NCBI GenBank assembly: GCA_949948895.1
Contig: CATLHE010000002.1
Location: forward strand, 62,001 to 126,000
Origin: an uncultured Christensenella sp.
Lineage (GTDB): Bacteria; Bacillota; Clostridia; Christensenellales; Pumilibacteraceae
DNA length: 64,000 nucleotides
Direction: 5' to 3'
Numbering within the stretch: position 1 is the stretch's first letter; each line of letters opens with the position of its first letter. This document shows positions 54,625 through 63,393 of the stretch, one piece after another. The translations under genes were made by a program, and so were the position numbers. The notes under the pieces were generated by a model. The model was given only the letters and a program-made list of their open reading frames with translations, made no database searches and was not told the origin of the DNA.

Positions 54625-57183
54625 ATGGAAAGGATATTCGATATTAGCGGAATGACGTGCGCGGCTTGCGCGGCGCATGTGGAGAAGGCGGTGAAAAAGG
54701 CGGGCGTCGAGCGCGTTGCCGTCAATCTGCTGTTGAACAGAATGACGGTGGAAGGCGAAGTGCCCGACGCGGATATCATCGCGGCGGTGGAGAGCGCGGG
54801 CTATGGCGCCGGCGTTCGCGGCGGTTCGCAAAATACTAAAAGCGGAGGCGGCGAGAAAGTACAAAAGTCCGCGGAAAAGAGTTACACGGGCACATTGTTG
54901 TTGCGGTTCTTTTTGTCGATCGCGTTTTTGATCCCGCTCATGTATTTTTCTATGGGGCATATGGCGAATTTCCCCATGGGCAGTCTCGACCCGCACACAG
55001 ACCCGGTGTCGTTTGCGCTTATACAGCTTGTTTTGACTACGCCCGTGCTCGTTATAAACTACAAGTTTTTCGTGAGCGGCACGCGCGCCGTTTTGCACCG
55101 CGGAGCGAATATGGATACGCTCGTATCGCTCGGCGCGGGCGTGGCGTACGTATACGGGCTGGTCACGGTGTTTTTGATAAGCGGTAAGGTTTCGGGCGGA
55201 GACTTGCACGGCGCGAGCGAGCTCGCCATGAACTTGTTTTTCGAGTCGGCGGCGACCATACTCACGCTCGTCACGCTGGGTAAGTTTCTGGAATCCAAGT
55301 CAAAAGGCAAAACGCGCTCGGAGGTCGAAAAGCTTTTACGGCTTCGTCCGCAGGAGGCTACCGTCGAGCGCGACGGCAAGCAGATAAAAATACCCGTAGA
55401 CGATATTGCGGTGGGCGATACCGTGATAGTGTTGCCCGGCGAGTACGTGCCGTGCGACGGCGAAGTGACGGACGGCTCGACTACGTTTGACAAGTCTGCG
55501 ATAACGGGCGAGTCCATACCCGTCGAGGCGACGGTGGGCGATACTGCGACCAGCGCGTCGCTCAATCTCACAGGCAAAGTCAAGCTGAAAGCGCGGCGCG
55601 TCGGCGCGGATACCACACTGTCAGAGATAGTGTCGCTCATAGAAAACGCGGGCGGCTCGAAAGCGCCCATACAAAAGATAGCCGACAAAGTGGCGGCGGT
55701 GTTTGTGCCCGTCGTTTTGGGCATAGCGCTCGTCACGCTTATCGTGTGGCTTTCGATAGGCTACGGCGCAGGCAGGGCCGTTACAATGGCTATCTCGGTG
55801 CTCGTGATAAGCTGTCCGTGCGCGCTCGGGCTTGCTACGCCCGTAGCGGTCATGGCGGGCACGGGAAGAGCGGCGGCTTACGGCGTGCTCGTCAAAAATG
55901 CTGAAACGCTGCAGCGGCTTTGCGGTGTGCAGATATATGCGCTCGACAAGACCGCGACCATAACGGAAGGCAAGCCGCGCGTTACGAACGTACTGGGCGG
56001 CGACATGTCGCCCGCATCGGATGAAGTGCGGGACAAGATACTTCGCGTCGCGTCGGCGCTTGAGCGCACTTCCACGCACCCGCTCGCAAAGGCAATAGCG
56101 GAAAGCTATGACGGCGATGCGGAAGCCGAAAAGAGCGAGTACCGCATAGGCTACGGTGTAGTCGGAACGGTCGACGGCGAAGAGTACGCGCTGGGCAGTG
56201 CGCGGCTCGCTAATGAGTTTGGCGTAGGTGTCGAGGAAGCGGACGCGCAAACGGTGTATCTTTGCAAGCGCGGCGAGCTTATCGGCGCGATAACGGTAGA
56301 CGATGCGGTCAAACCGACCAGCCGTCACGCTGTGGAGCTGTTAAAGCGCATGGGCGCGCGCGTAGTCATGCTGACGGGCGACAATGAGCGTCAGGCGCGA
56401 CGCATTGCAGAGAGCGTGGGAATAACCGAAACGTATCACGACGTTTTGCCTGCCGACAAACTCGGGATAGTGGAGCGTCTCAAAAAAGACGGAAAAGTCG
56501 CTATGGTAGGCGACGGTATAAACGACGCGCCCGCGCTCAAAGCGGCGGACGTCGGCATAGCCATAGGCTCGGGCACGGACGTCGCTATCGAGGCGGCGGA
56601 CGTGGTGCTCGTCAAGTCCGATCTCACCGACGTGCCGCGCGCGGCTGCCGTGTCGCGCGCTACGCTCGGCAATATAAAAGAAAATCTGTTCTGGGCGTTT
56701 TTGTACAATACGCTCGGCATACCGCTTGCGGCGGGCGTACTGTTCCCGCTCGGCGTCGCGCTTGATCCCATGATCGCCGCGGGCGCAATGGCGCTGTCGT
56801 CGCTGTTTGTCGTGTGCAATGCGCTCAGGCTTACGGTCATGCGTTTCGACGGTAAGCATTTGGAGCGCAAGATCAAGCGGTTCAGGATAGCGCGCGCCGA
56901 AAAGCGTCCGGGCAAAGAAAAAGAAAGTGCGCCCGCGTGTTGCGCTCAAGATCAAGCATGTAATATAATACCCGAGGAGGTAAGTATGAAAAAAGTGTTA
57001 AAGGTAAGCGGCATGAGCTGCGGACACTGCTCGGCGCGAGTAAAAGCCGCGCTCGAAAAAGTAGAGGGCGTGACTTCCGTAGAAGTCAGTCTCGAAAACG
57101 GTCAAGCGACGGTAGAGGGCGCGTTCGATACGGCGGCGGCGATAGCGGCGGTAAAGGACGCGGGCTACGATTGCGCCGAATAA
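54625..57183 (+). CDS. copA: Copper-exporting P1B ATPase fused to a CopZ-like chaperone
   Basis: An 852-residue fusion. Residues 1-70 are an HMA domain with GMTCAACAAHV. Then come eight helices, TGES (ITGESIPVEA), CPC in SCPCALGLATPVAVMAGTGR (the Cu+ site), the catalytic Asp441 in LDKTATITEGKP, an HP motif (STHPLAKAIAES) and GDGINDAPALKAADVGIAIG. At residues 770-787 a Cys-rich linker (APACCAQDQACNIIPEEVS) leads in frame into a second HMA domain, MKKVLKVSGMSCGHCSARVK (788-852), a complete CopZ. The canonical DKTGT is DKTAT here. Cu+ export across the inner membrane is the inferred role. Confidence 0.93.
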   Translation: MERIFDISGMTCAACAAHVEKAVKKAGVERVAVNLLLNRMTVEGEVPDADIIAAVESAGYGAGVRGGSQNTKSGGGEKVQKSAEKSYTGTLLLRFFLSIAFLIPLMYFSMGHMANFPMGSLDPHTDPVSFALIQLVLTTPVLVINYKFFVSGTRAVLHRGANMDTLVSLGAGVAYVYGLVTVFLISGKVSGGDLHGASELAMNLFFESAATILTLVTLGKFLESKSKGKTRSEVEKLLRLRPQEATVERDGKQIKIPVDDIAVGDTVIVLPGEYVPCDGEVTDGSTTFDKSAITGESIPVEATVGDTATSASLNLTGKVKLKARRVGADTTLSEIVSLIENAGGSKAPIQKIADKVAAVFVPVVLGIALVTLIVWLSIGYGAGRAVTMAISVLVISCPCALGLATPVAVMAGTGRAAAYGVLVKNAETLQRLCGVQIYALDKTATITEGKPRVTNVLGGDMSPASDEVRDKILRVASALERTSTHPLAKAIAESYDGDAEAEKSEYRIGYGVVGTVDGEEYALGSARLANEFGVGVEEADAQTVYLCKRGELIGAITVDDAVKPTSRHAVELLKRMGARVVMLTGDNERQARRIAESVGITETYHDVLPADKLGIVERLKKDGKVAMVGDGINDAPALKAADVGIAIGSGTDVAIEAADVVLVKSDLTDVPRAAAVSRATLGNIKENLFWAFLYNTLGIPLAAGVLFPLGVALDPMIAAGAMALSSLFVVCNALRLTVMRFDGKHLERKIKRFRIARAEKRPGKEKESAPACCAQDQACNIIPEEVSMKKVLKVSGMSCGHCSARVKAALEKVEGVTSVEVSLENGQATVEGAFDTAAAIAAVKDAGYDCAE
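56940..56988 (+). promoter_or_regulatory. Internal promoter-like site, SD and start codon for separate CopZ
   Basis: Inside copA, TTGCGC (56940-56945), 18 bp and TATAAT (56964-56969) are followed by GAGGAGG (56974-56980) and, 5 nt later, an in-frame ATG (56986). The linker residues PEEVS are simply the translation of this SD. A 65-residue CopZ (56986-57183) could thus be made in addition to the fusion. Confidence 0.65.
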
Positions 57184-57210
57184 AACCCGTATCTACAAAA
57201 AAAGATAAAC

Positions 57211-57237
57211 GCGCGGACCGATATCTCCGCGCTTTTT
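57211..57237 (+). terminator. Terminator after copA-copZ
   Basis: GCGCGGA (57211-57217) pairs with TCCGCGC (57226-57232), followed by TTTTTCTTT. Confidence 0.8.
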
Positions 57238-57296
57238 CTTTGACAAAATCCAACATTAGAATATGATTAGAATAAGATTACGATTTGCGGGAAATG

Positions 57297-57325
57297 TTGA
57301 CAAGCGGGGCGGGTTAGCGTAAAAT
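57297..57325 (+). promoter_or_regulatory. Promoter of the 57404 gene
   Basis: TTGACA (57297-57302), 17 bp and TAAAAT (57320-57325). Two ATTAGAATA repeats at about 57255 and 57267 precede it. Confidence 0.75.
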
Positions 57326-57403
57326 ACAATCGTAAAAAATGCCGTAGAACGCCGATAGCGGTCGCTTTTGCGGCGCAGGTCATACCGATTTCAGGAGACT
57401 CAA

Positions 57404-60400
57404 ATGGCAAAAAAAGTAGTTGTTTCGCCCGATGAAGAAGACGAAATAGATAATAAAGAGAGCTGTAAGCGCGCGCGAAGAAAGCGCAGTAAGTGCTGTA
57501 CTTGCTGTCTCGTATTTTTGACGGTCTGCCTCGTATTGATTGCGGCTATATTCGGCGCGGGCTGGTATTTCGGCGATAAGTACGCCAAAGAGTATTTCGG
57601 GCTGTCGCTCGGCGATACCTTCGGCGTGCTTAACGATTTTTATTGGACCAAAGACGACGACGTAGTGACCAATCCGTACAACGATAAAGACCTCGACGGG
57701 TTCTATAACGAAATAAAAGAAAACATGCTCTTGAGAACGGATATCGACGTCGATTTCGACGAAGCGTTAAAATCCGCGCTCGATGCGTATCTCGAACAGA
57801 ACAAGCCCGAAACGGCAGGGCTCAAGAAATCGACCACGGACGGCGAAGAAGTCGGCGGCAACGAGATAATGGATATACTTATCGATATGATAGCCGAAGT
57901 TTTCACGAGCGACAATATCGATAAAGTGCGGCTCGCAGCGTACAGCGAGGATAACGACGAATACATATTCGAGCTTAAGGACAAACAGCTTGCGGCGTTT
58001 GTCAACATGTTCCTTAAAATCGCGCTCGACGGCGGGATAAAGATGGATATGCTCGACAGTGTCGGCGAGTATATTAAGCTGTCGGAAGTAGTGTCGCTCA
58101 AACAAATAAAATTCAAAGTCCAGAGCAAAACCGACGAGCAGGGCGTTTCATATAAAGCCGCGGCGGCGGATCTTACCGTTTGGATAGGCTTACAGAAAGC
58201 CGCGGGTCAAGCGCTCACCGGCTTGGTGGAAGAGCAGGGCTTCGGTTGGGCAGGCGGACTCGCGCGCGGGCTAGGCAATATGCTCTTGCCCAAAAACTTC
58301 TATGCTACGATAACCGTTCCGCTCGAAGAGGGCGCTACGCCGGCTATACGCGTCAACGCCATGAACGCGCAAAAGAGCGAAAATCTTTACAAGATAGTCG
58401 ACGGCGTGTGCAAAAACATAGTCAAGAACGATATGACCGTCGATTCGCTTCTCGGTCAGGTAACGGAAAAGATAGATCCGATATTGGACAAATTGGCGAC
58501 GACGATGGACTTTGCTTCGGCGGGCGACGGCAAAGTTACGCTCGATCTTTTGGGTATGCTTACCGATATGGTAAACGGCGATTCGCCCGATGCCGATCCG
58601 CTCACCAAAGCGGACTTCATGTACATGCTTCAAGCTGTGCTCACGTCCGACGCCGATAAGCGTTTGCACGATCTCGAACCGTACTTATATAAACAATGGT
58701 ACGAGGGAGAGCGTGGCGCGCTCGTATATAAATACGACGAGAGCGTAGACGTTACGGGGCTTACGCACGTAGATTACGAACGGAAATTTATAGAAGAGAT
58801 CAAGCGCGTATATCCGCTCAAGATCGCCGACGACGCGTCGCTATCCGACGTTTTGGCGCTGTTCGGCGTATCGCTCGGCGGCGAAGGCGGAAGCGGTAGC
58901 GGTACGACCACGGACGACATACTCGGCGCGGTGGATTCGGACGCGTTCAGAGAATCGCTGTACAAGAGCCCCGAACGGCTCAAAGTCACCGACAGAATGT
59001 TGGCTTCCATGCTGAGCGGCGAGCTTGACAGCCTCATATCGGGCGGAGAGGGCGCGATTGCCGATATGAAGATAGAACTCGACGCGCTGTCGTTTATAGC
59101 AGACAAGGCTCATCCTACGCATAAGTACGCGCTTCTTGCCGTATCGTTGGACATAAGCGAGATGCTGGGCTCGATGGGTGACGACAATGCGCTCGTTAAA
59201 CTTGCGACAAATGTGCTTCCGTCCAAACTGCTCGTGAGCATTACTATTGATATAACGCAAAGCCTTGCGGCGGGCGACGGGTATACCGAGTCGCAGTTCA
59301 TGATAAACGATTACGAGCAAACGGGTAGAGTGCTCGATACGCTCAAAAAGTTTATACCCGATTTCGACCTTACCGCCATGACGGGCGATATAGAAAAAAT
59401 GCTACGCGACATGGTGCTCAACCTCGACGAAGCGATAGGCATAGAGCTTGTCGTTTCCGACCCGACGGCGACTACCGTCGCGCCCGGCGCGCTCGTTATG
59501 CCCGATATCTTCAGTGTTGTTGCCGATATGGTGTTTGATAAGGACGACGATATATCGCCGACGGCGCTGCAAACCGTGTTGCGCGGGCTCGTCGAGACGG
59601 ACGGGTTCTCCGATACGCCCGACGTGTCGAGCGAAGACGCGTTTGTGGAACGTGTAATAGATCTGTATTATATAAACGACGACGGCACTATCGCGGGAGC
59701 CGATGACAAGTTTGCCGCGCTCACCGAATATCTGACCGACGGCGCCGACGGCTTCTCGTCCGAAAAATTCAGGGTGAAGGGCACCGATCCCAACGTGTCG
59801 TACGTCGCTTACGACCATAGAACTATCGAAGAGCTCAAACCGTACATGACGGGCGCGGAGCTCGCGGGGCTCATCAAAAACCGCTTGAACGACGGCACGG
59901 GCGGCGGCGCGGACGTCAGCATGTTCGAAGTGCTCGGCGTACAAACGTCCGAGACCGAGCTCACCGTTACGCTCAAAGTCGGCATGGGCGATATACTCCC
60001 GACCGAGGTCAAAACGCTTCTCGGCATAGACAGTATATTCGTTACGGCTATAGTCGACGTCGCTCACCCCGCGGCGGGCGCGTATCCCGTGACGGTCGCT
60101 ATCAACCATATGCAACAGGGTAGCGACGAGTTTGACGATTTGCTGAAGATAATACGCTCGCTCGACGCCGACTTCGATATAATGACGCAGGTTTCCGAGT
60201 TCGGTAAAATACTGTACGAACAGCTCGACAGTCTCAAAACGAGCCTCGGCGACGACGAGTTCATATCGTTCAGCGATAGGGGTATGGAGATAGCGGGCTT
60301 CTACGAATTCCTCGCGAGCAAGCTCATAAAAACTGCGACGGGCGGAGAAAGACCCGATCCCGAAACGGTAAAAGCGGCGGTGCAGGGCATGTACGAAAAG

Positions 60401-61114
60401 CCCGATATCGACGGACTTGACGAGTGCGACAACAACTATGTGGCGAGCGACTTTATCGTCAACAAACCCAAAGCGGGCGACGGCTTCGATATTGCCGCCG
60501 GCACGTTTACAGACAGGCAGTTCAACGCCAATATCCAAACGCTTATAGCGCGCAATCCCGACGTGTACGCCGAGCAGACTATCGCGATCGCGGGTAAAGA
60601 CGATTCGGCGGTCGGCGATGTATCCGGAGCGGAAAGATATGTGCTCGATTGGGCAAACGCCAAGATAGCGGGCAGTCCCGTTCGGAGCGATAGGGACCAC
60701 TTGGTAGTCACGTTCAAAATGACTACGGGCAGTTTCTCCGAAAACGGCGCGGGCAAAGAAGCAGAGGGCTTCGTGCCCGATTGGATATACGCCACGGTCG
60801 TGCTCGAGAAAACAGCGGACGACGAGTTCACTTACGTGGGTACGGTGTTCAATAATATGGACGCCGAAGTGTACGACCTGTTGCTCACGCTCATGGGGCT
60901 CGATCCGAGCGGCGACCTCAACGACCCCGATAAAGTCAACCTCAAATCGATCACCGACGATTGCTTGAAAGGACTCAACGATCTCGGTAAGGTCACCCAT
61001 ATCGAGCTCGGCTCGCTCGATACGGATATGGGCTCGCTCGACGCGCCGCACGGCGACGGAACGGCGACCGGTATCGGTTCGATAACGTATACGCCGAAGT
61101 TGCCGATATTATAG
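57404..61114 (+). CDS. Large membrane-anchored surface protein with internal repeats
   Basis: A 1236-residue protein, unknown. A basic, Cys-rich cytosolic N-terminus (KRARRKRSKCCTCC) is followed by one transmembrane helix (LVFLTVCLVLIAAIFGAGWY); all the rest should be outside. The ectodomain is acidic and has at least four similar modules, each a beta-rich half ending in a membrane-distal helix pair: NFYATITVPLEEGATPAIRV, LLVSITIDITQSLAAGDG, SIFVTAIVDVAHPAAGAY and WIYATVVLEKTADDEFTYVG, each followed by a helix such as VLDTLKKFIPDFDLTAMTGD or LLKIIRSLDADFDIMTQVSE. The ATG at 57404 follows AGGAGA by 6 nt. A structural, adhesive or lipid-transfer role is conceivable. Confidence 0.78.
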   Translation: MAKKVVVSPDEEDEIDNKESCKRARRKRSKCCTCCLVFLTVCLVLIAAIFGAGWYFGDKYAKEYFGLSLGDTFGVLNDFYWTKDDDVVTNPYNDKDLDGFYNEIKENMLLRTDIDVDFDEALKSALDAYLEQNKPETAGLKKSTTDGEEVGGNEIMDILIDMIAEVFTSDNIDKVRLAAYSEDNDEYIFELKDKQLAAFVNMFLKIALDGGIKMDMLDSVGEYIKLSEVVSLKQIKFKVQSKTDEQGVSYKAAAADLTVWIGLQKAAGQALTGLVEEQGFGWAGGLARGLGNMLLPKNFYATITVPLEEGATPAIRVNAMNAQKSENLYKIVDGVCKNIVKNDMTVDSLLGQVTEKIDPILDKLATTMDFASAGDGKVTLDLLGMLTDMVNGDSPDADPLTKADFMYMLQAVLTSDADKRLHDLEPYLYKQWYEGERGALVYKYDESVDVTGLTHVDYERKFIEEIKRVYPLKIADDASLSDVLALFGVSLGGEGGSGSGTTTDDILGAVDSDAFRESLYKSPERLKVTDRMLASMLSGELDSLISGGEGAIADMKIELDALSFIADKAHPTHKYALLAVSLDISEMLGSMGDDNALVKLATNVLPSKLLVSITIDITQSLAAGDGYTESQFMINDYEQTGRVLDTLKKFIPDFDLTAMTGDIEKMLRDMVLNLDEAIGIELVVSDPTATTVAPGALVMPDIFSVVADMVFDKDDDISPTALQTVLRGLVETDGFSDTPDVSSEDAFVERVIDLYYINDDGTIAGADDKFAALTEYLTDGADGFSSEKFRVKGTDPNVSYVAYDHRTIEELKPYMTGAELAGLIKNRLNDGTGGGADVSMFEVLGVQTSETELTVTLKVGMGDILPTEVKTLLGIDSIFVTAIVDVAHPAAGAYPVTVAINHMQQGSDEFDDLLKIIRSLDADFDIMTQVSEFGKILYEQLDSLKTSLGDDEFISFSDRGMEIAGFYEFLASKLIKTATGGERPDPETVKAAVQGMYEKPDIDGLDECDNNYVASDFIVNKPKAGDGFDIAAGTFTDRQFNANIQTLIARNPDVYAEQTIAIAGKDDSAVGDVSGAERYVLDWANAKIAGSPVRSDRDHLVVTFKMTTGSFSENGAGKEAEGFVPDWIYATVVLEKTADDEFTYVGTVFNNMDAEVYDLLLTLMGLDPSGDLNDPDKVNLKSITDDCLKGLNDLGKVTHIELGSLDTDMGSLDAPHGDGTATGIGSITYTPKLPIL

Positions 61115-61140
61115 TGATAAAATAGCATAGCTTGATAAGC

Positions 61141-61174
61141 AAAAACGGCGTCGTCGTAAGGCGACGCCGTTTTT
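61141..61174 (+). terminator. Terminator after the 57404 gene
   Basis: A 13-bp perfect stem, AAAAACGGCGTCG with CGACGCCGTTTTT, has an 8-nt loop. Confidence 0.9.
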
Positions 61175-61206
61175 GTGTTGTCATAAATGAGAACGAAGTG
61201 CATTGA

Positions 61207-61745
61207 CGCGTAACCGTAGGGAGCGCAAGCCAAAGGCTTGGCGAATGTCGTGTGTTGGCGGAGACGGTGGAATTACGGTGCACCCGAATAAATGCGGTAA
61301 CGTTTATAGGTTGCGATTGGTTCGGCGTTGTCGTTCTGCGGCTACGCCAAAGATTCTTCACTGCGTTCAGAATGACAGGAAAAGAGCATTATCGACCTTG
61401 TTTTAACGATAACCGCTGAAAAGAATGTCCCACGATATTATTCTTGTCATCCTGAGGCAAGCCGAAGGATCTAGGGCGTAAGCCCGCATGGTTAAGGTAA
61501 TGTTGGTTTTGTGTGTCGATTCTGCGGCGGTTCGCCTGGATCCTTCGCTAACGCTCAGGATGACAATAGGACAGCAATAACGTTCAAACAATCGTAGGGA
61601 GCGCAGACCCCTGCGCTCCGCCAACCAAATGTTGGACGATTGTCGTGTGTTTGTGTATGTGATTTATAAATGGTTGCACCCGAAAAAAGCGATACAACAA
61701 TCAATGGCGTGAAACCAAATGTTTGACGAATGTTGTGCGTGTGCT
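61207..61745. repeat. Cluster of dispersed intergenic repeats (families A and B)
   Basis: Family A copies at about 61207-61296, 61593-61690 and a short one at 61711-61745 contain GTAGGGAGCGCA, a CCAAATGTTGG-type hairpin, GTCGTGTGT and CACCCGAA. Family B copies at about 61328-61380 (GTTCTGCGGC, ending TTCAGAATGACA), 61443-61480 (TTGTCATCCTGAGG) and 61520-61566 (GGATCCTTCGC, ending CTCAGGATGACA) sit between them in both orientations. No ORF is credible in this 0.7-kb gap. Confidence 0.8.
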
Positions 61746-61860
61746 CGGTTGGGACAAAAAGCGACAAAATTCGGCATAATGCCCGAATTTATGTACAAAA
61801 TAAGCATATACGACTTTGGTCATTATGCACAAAAAACAGCTAAAATATTTATGAAATGTA

Positions 61861-61889
61861 TTGACAAAGAAAATTTAGGGTGCTATAAT
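61861..61889 (+). promoter_or_regulatory. Promoter of the sugar-importer operon
   Basis: TTGACA (61861-61866), 17 bp and TATAAT (61884-61889), a consensus promoter. SD GGAGGAAA lies at 61918-61925. Confidence 0.85.
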
Positions 61890-61927
61890 CTTAGCAACAA
61901 GCAAATTTTCATTCAATGGAGGAAAAT

Positions 61928-63301
61928 ATGAAGAAAGTGCTTTCAGTTTTACTTGCCACGGCGACGGCTCTTACCGTTTGCGGCGGCCTTGCGGCATGCG
62001 GTGACAACAGCGGAACCCCCAATGCCGACGATCCCAACACCATCACGATCTGGGCGCCGCTCAACTCGCACGGCAACGACACCAAAGGCTATAAGAGCAT
62101 GATCAAGGGATTCAAAGAACAGTATCCCGAGTATGCAAACTACAACTTCAAGTTCGTCGCAAAAGGCGAGGGCGAAGTTCAAAGCGCTATGGGTAATAAC
62201 CCTGCGGCGGGCGCGGAAGTGTTCTTCTTTGCATCCGACCACTACGGCAATATGCGTCACAACAACTATTTGCAGCCGCTTACCACCGAGTACGAGACGG
62301 CTGTCAAAGGTCGCGACGCTCAGGGTACGTACGAGTTTGTCACCGATACCGACAACAAGATCTATGCGTTCCCCGCGACCAACGATAACGGATATTTCCT
62401 GTGGTATAACGATCAGCTTGTGACGGAAGACCAAGTAAAATCGCTCGACACGCTGCTTCCCGCGTGCAAGGCGAAGGGCGTACACTTCAACTTCCCGTAT
62501 GATACGGCATGGTATTCCGGTTCGTTCTTCTTCGGTCTCGGTTGCGAGTTCAACTATACCGATTCGACTTTGACGCATTATCACGGCGACTTTAATACGC
62601 CGGAAGGTAAAGCGGCGGGTGCGGCTATGCTTCGTTACGCGAGCAGCGACGATAATAAGATCTCCGAAACGAAAAAAGTTATTTCGTCGGCTTCGAGCTT
62701 CTCGGCGGGTATGGCGGACGGCTCTATAGCGGCTGCCGTATCGTATGTATCGTCTTTTGCCGATATCGAAAATGCTGTTATCGCAAACAACACGGATAAA
62801 ACTACTGGCGCCGTTGACGATGCGGCTGTCGAAGAAGCGCTTTCGCACATCAAAGCGACCGTTCTTCCCACCTTTAAAGCGACTGTCGAAGGCGATACCG
62901 AAAAAGATTACCACATGGGTACTTTCTATGGCGGCAAGTACTGCGGCGTAAACCGCGCTAAGTCTTCCGAGAAGATACGTGTATCTATGGCTCTTGCCGA
63001 TTGGTTCACCAATCAAGCGGGTCAGACCGTGCGTTTCAATCTCGACGGTTCCGGTCCCAGCAATCTCGCCGTCGCCGCTACCGATGCTGTGCAGAACAGT
63101 GTCGGTCTTAAAGCGTACAACGCGCAGATAGCGCTCGGTACGGACGTTAACTGCGTGCAGGGCGTTCAGTCCGAGGAGTTCTGGGGTAGTAGCGGTATAA
63201 GCGCGTTTGCTACCGGTGTATTCCAACAAGACGCAGGATTTAAGACTGTCAGCGAAATCAACGCTAAACTTGACGCCCTTGCCGCGGCACTTAACAAATA
63301 A
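61928..63301 (+). CDS. Extracellular solute-binding lipoprotein (MalE-like, carbohydrate ABC)
   Basis: A 457-residue binding protein of family 1. The signal peptide MKKVLSVLLATATALTVCGG ends at lipobox LAAC (near residue 24). The mature start NTITIWAPLNSHGNDTKGYK, then MIKGFKEQYPEYANYNFKFV, is typical of maltose/maltodextrin-binding proteins, as are FPATNDNGYFLWYNDQLVTE and VSMALADWFTNQAGQTVRFN. The ATG at 61928 was chosen over an upstream one at 61916 because GGAGGAAA stands directly before it. It heads an operon with the permease at 63394. The sugar is probably a maltodextrin or other oligosaccharide, fitting malQ and glcK. Confidence 0.92.
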   Translation: MKKVLSVLLATATALTVCGGLAACGDNSGTPNADDPNTITIWAPLNSHGNDTKGYKSMIKGFKEQYPEYANYNFKFVAKGEGEVQSAMGNNPAAGAEVFFFASDHYGNMRHNNYLQPLTTEYETAVKGRDAQGTYEFVTDTDNKIYAFPATNDNGYFLWYNDQLVTEDQVKSLDTLLPACKAKGVHFNFPYDTAWYSGSFFFGLGCEFNYTDSTLTHYHGDFNTPEGKAAGAAMLRYASSDDNKISETKKVISSASSFSAGMADGSIAAAVSYVSSFADIENAVIANNTDKTTGAVDDAAVEEALSHIKATVLPTFKATVEGDTEKDYHMGTFYGGKYCGVNRAKSSEKIRVSMALADWFTNQAGQTVRFNLDGSGPSNLAVAATDAVQNSVGLKAYNAQIALGTDVNCVQGVQSEEFWGSSGISAFATGVFQQDAGFKTVSEINAKLDALAAALNK

Positions 63302-63393
63302 TAAGACTTGTTAAATAATAAATAGTTTGAAATTGTCCGTCGGGTCGGGCTGAACTCGGCTCGGCGGGAATTTCATGTTTATAGGAGTAAATT

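Noticed and set aside
59402-61051. 549-codon minus-strand ORF, and 6282-8111 minus ORF (609 codons)
   Set aside because: Both lie opposite strong plus-strand genes, have no SD or promoter, and read as Arg/His/Tyr-rich antisense composition.
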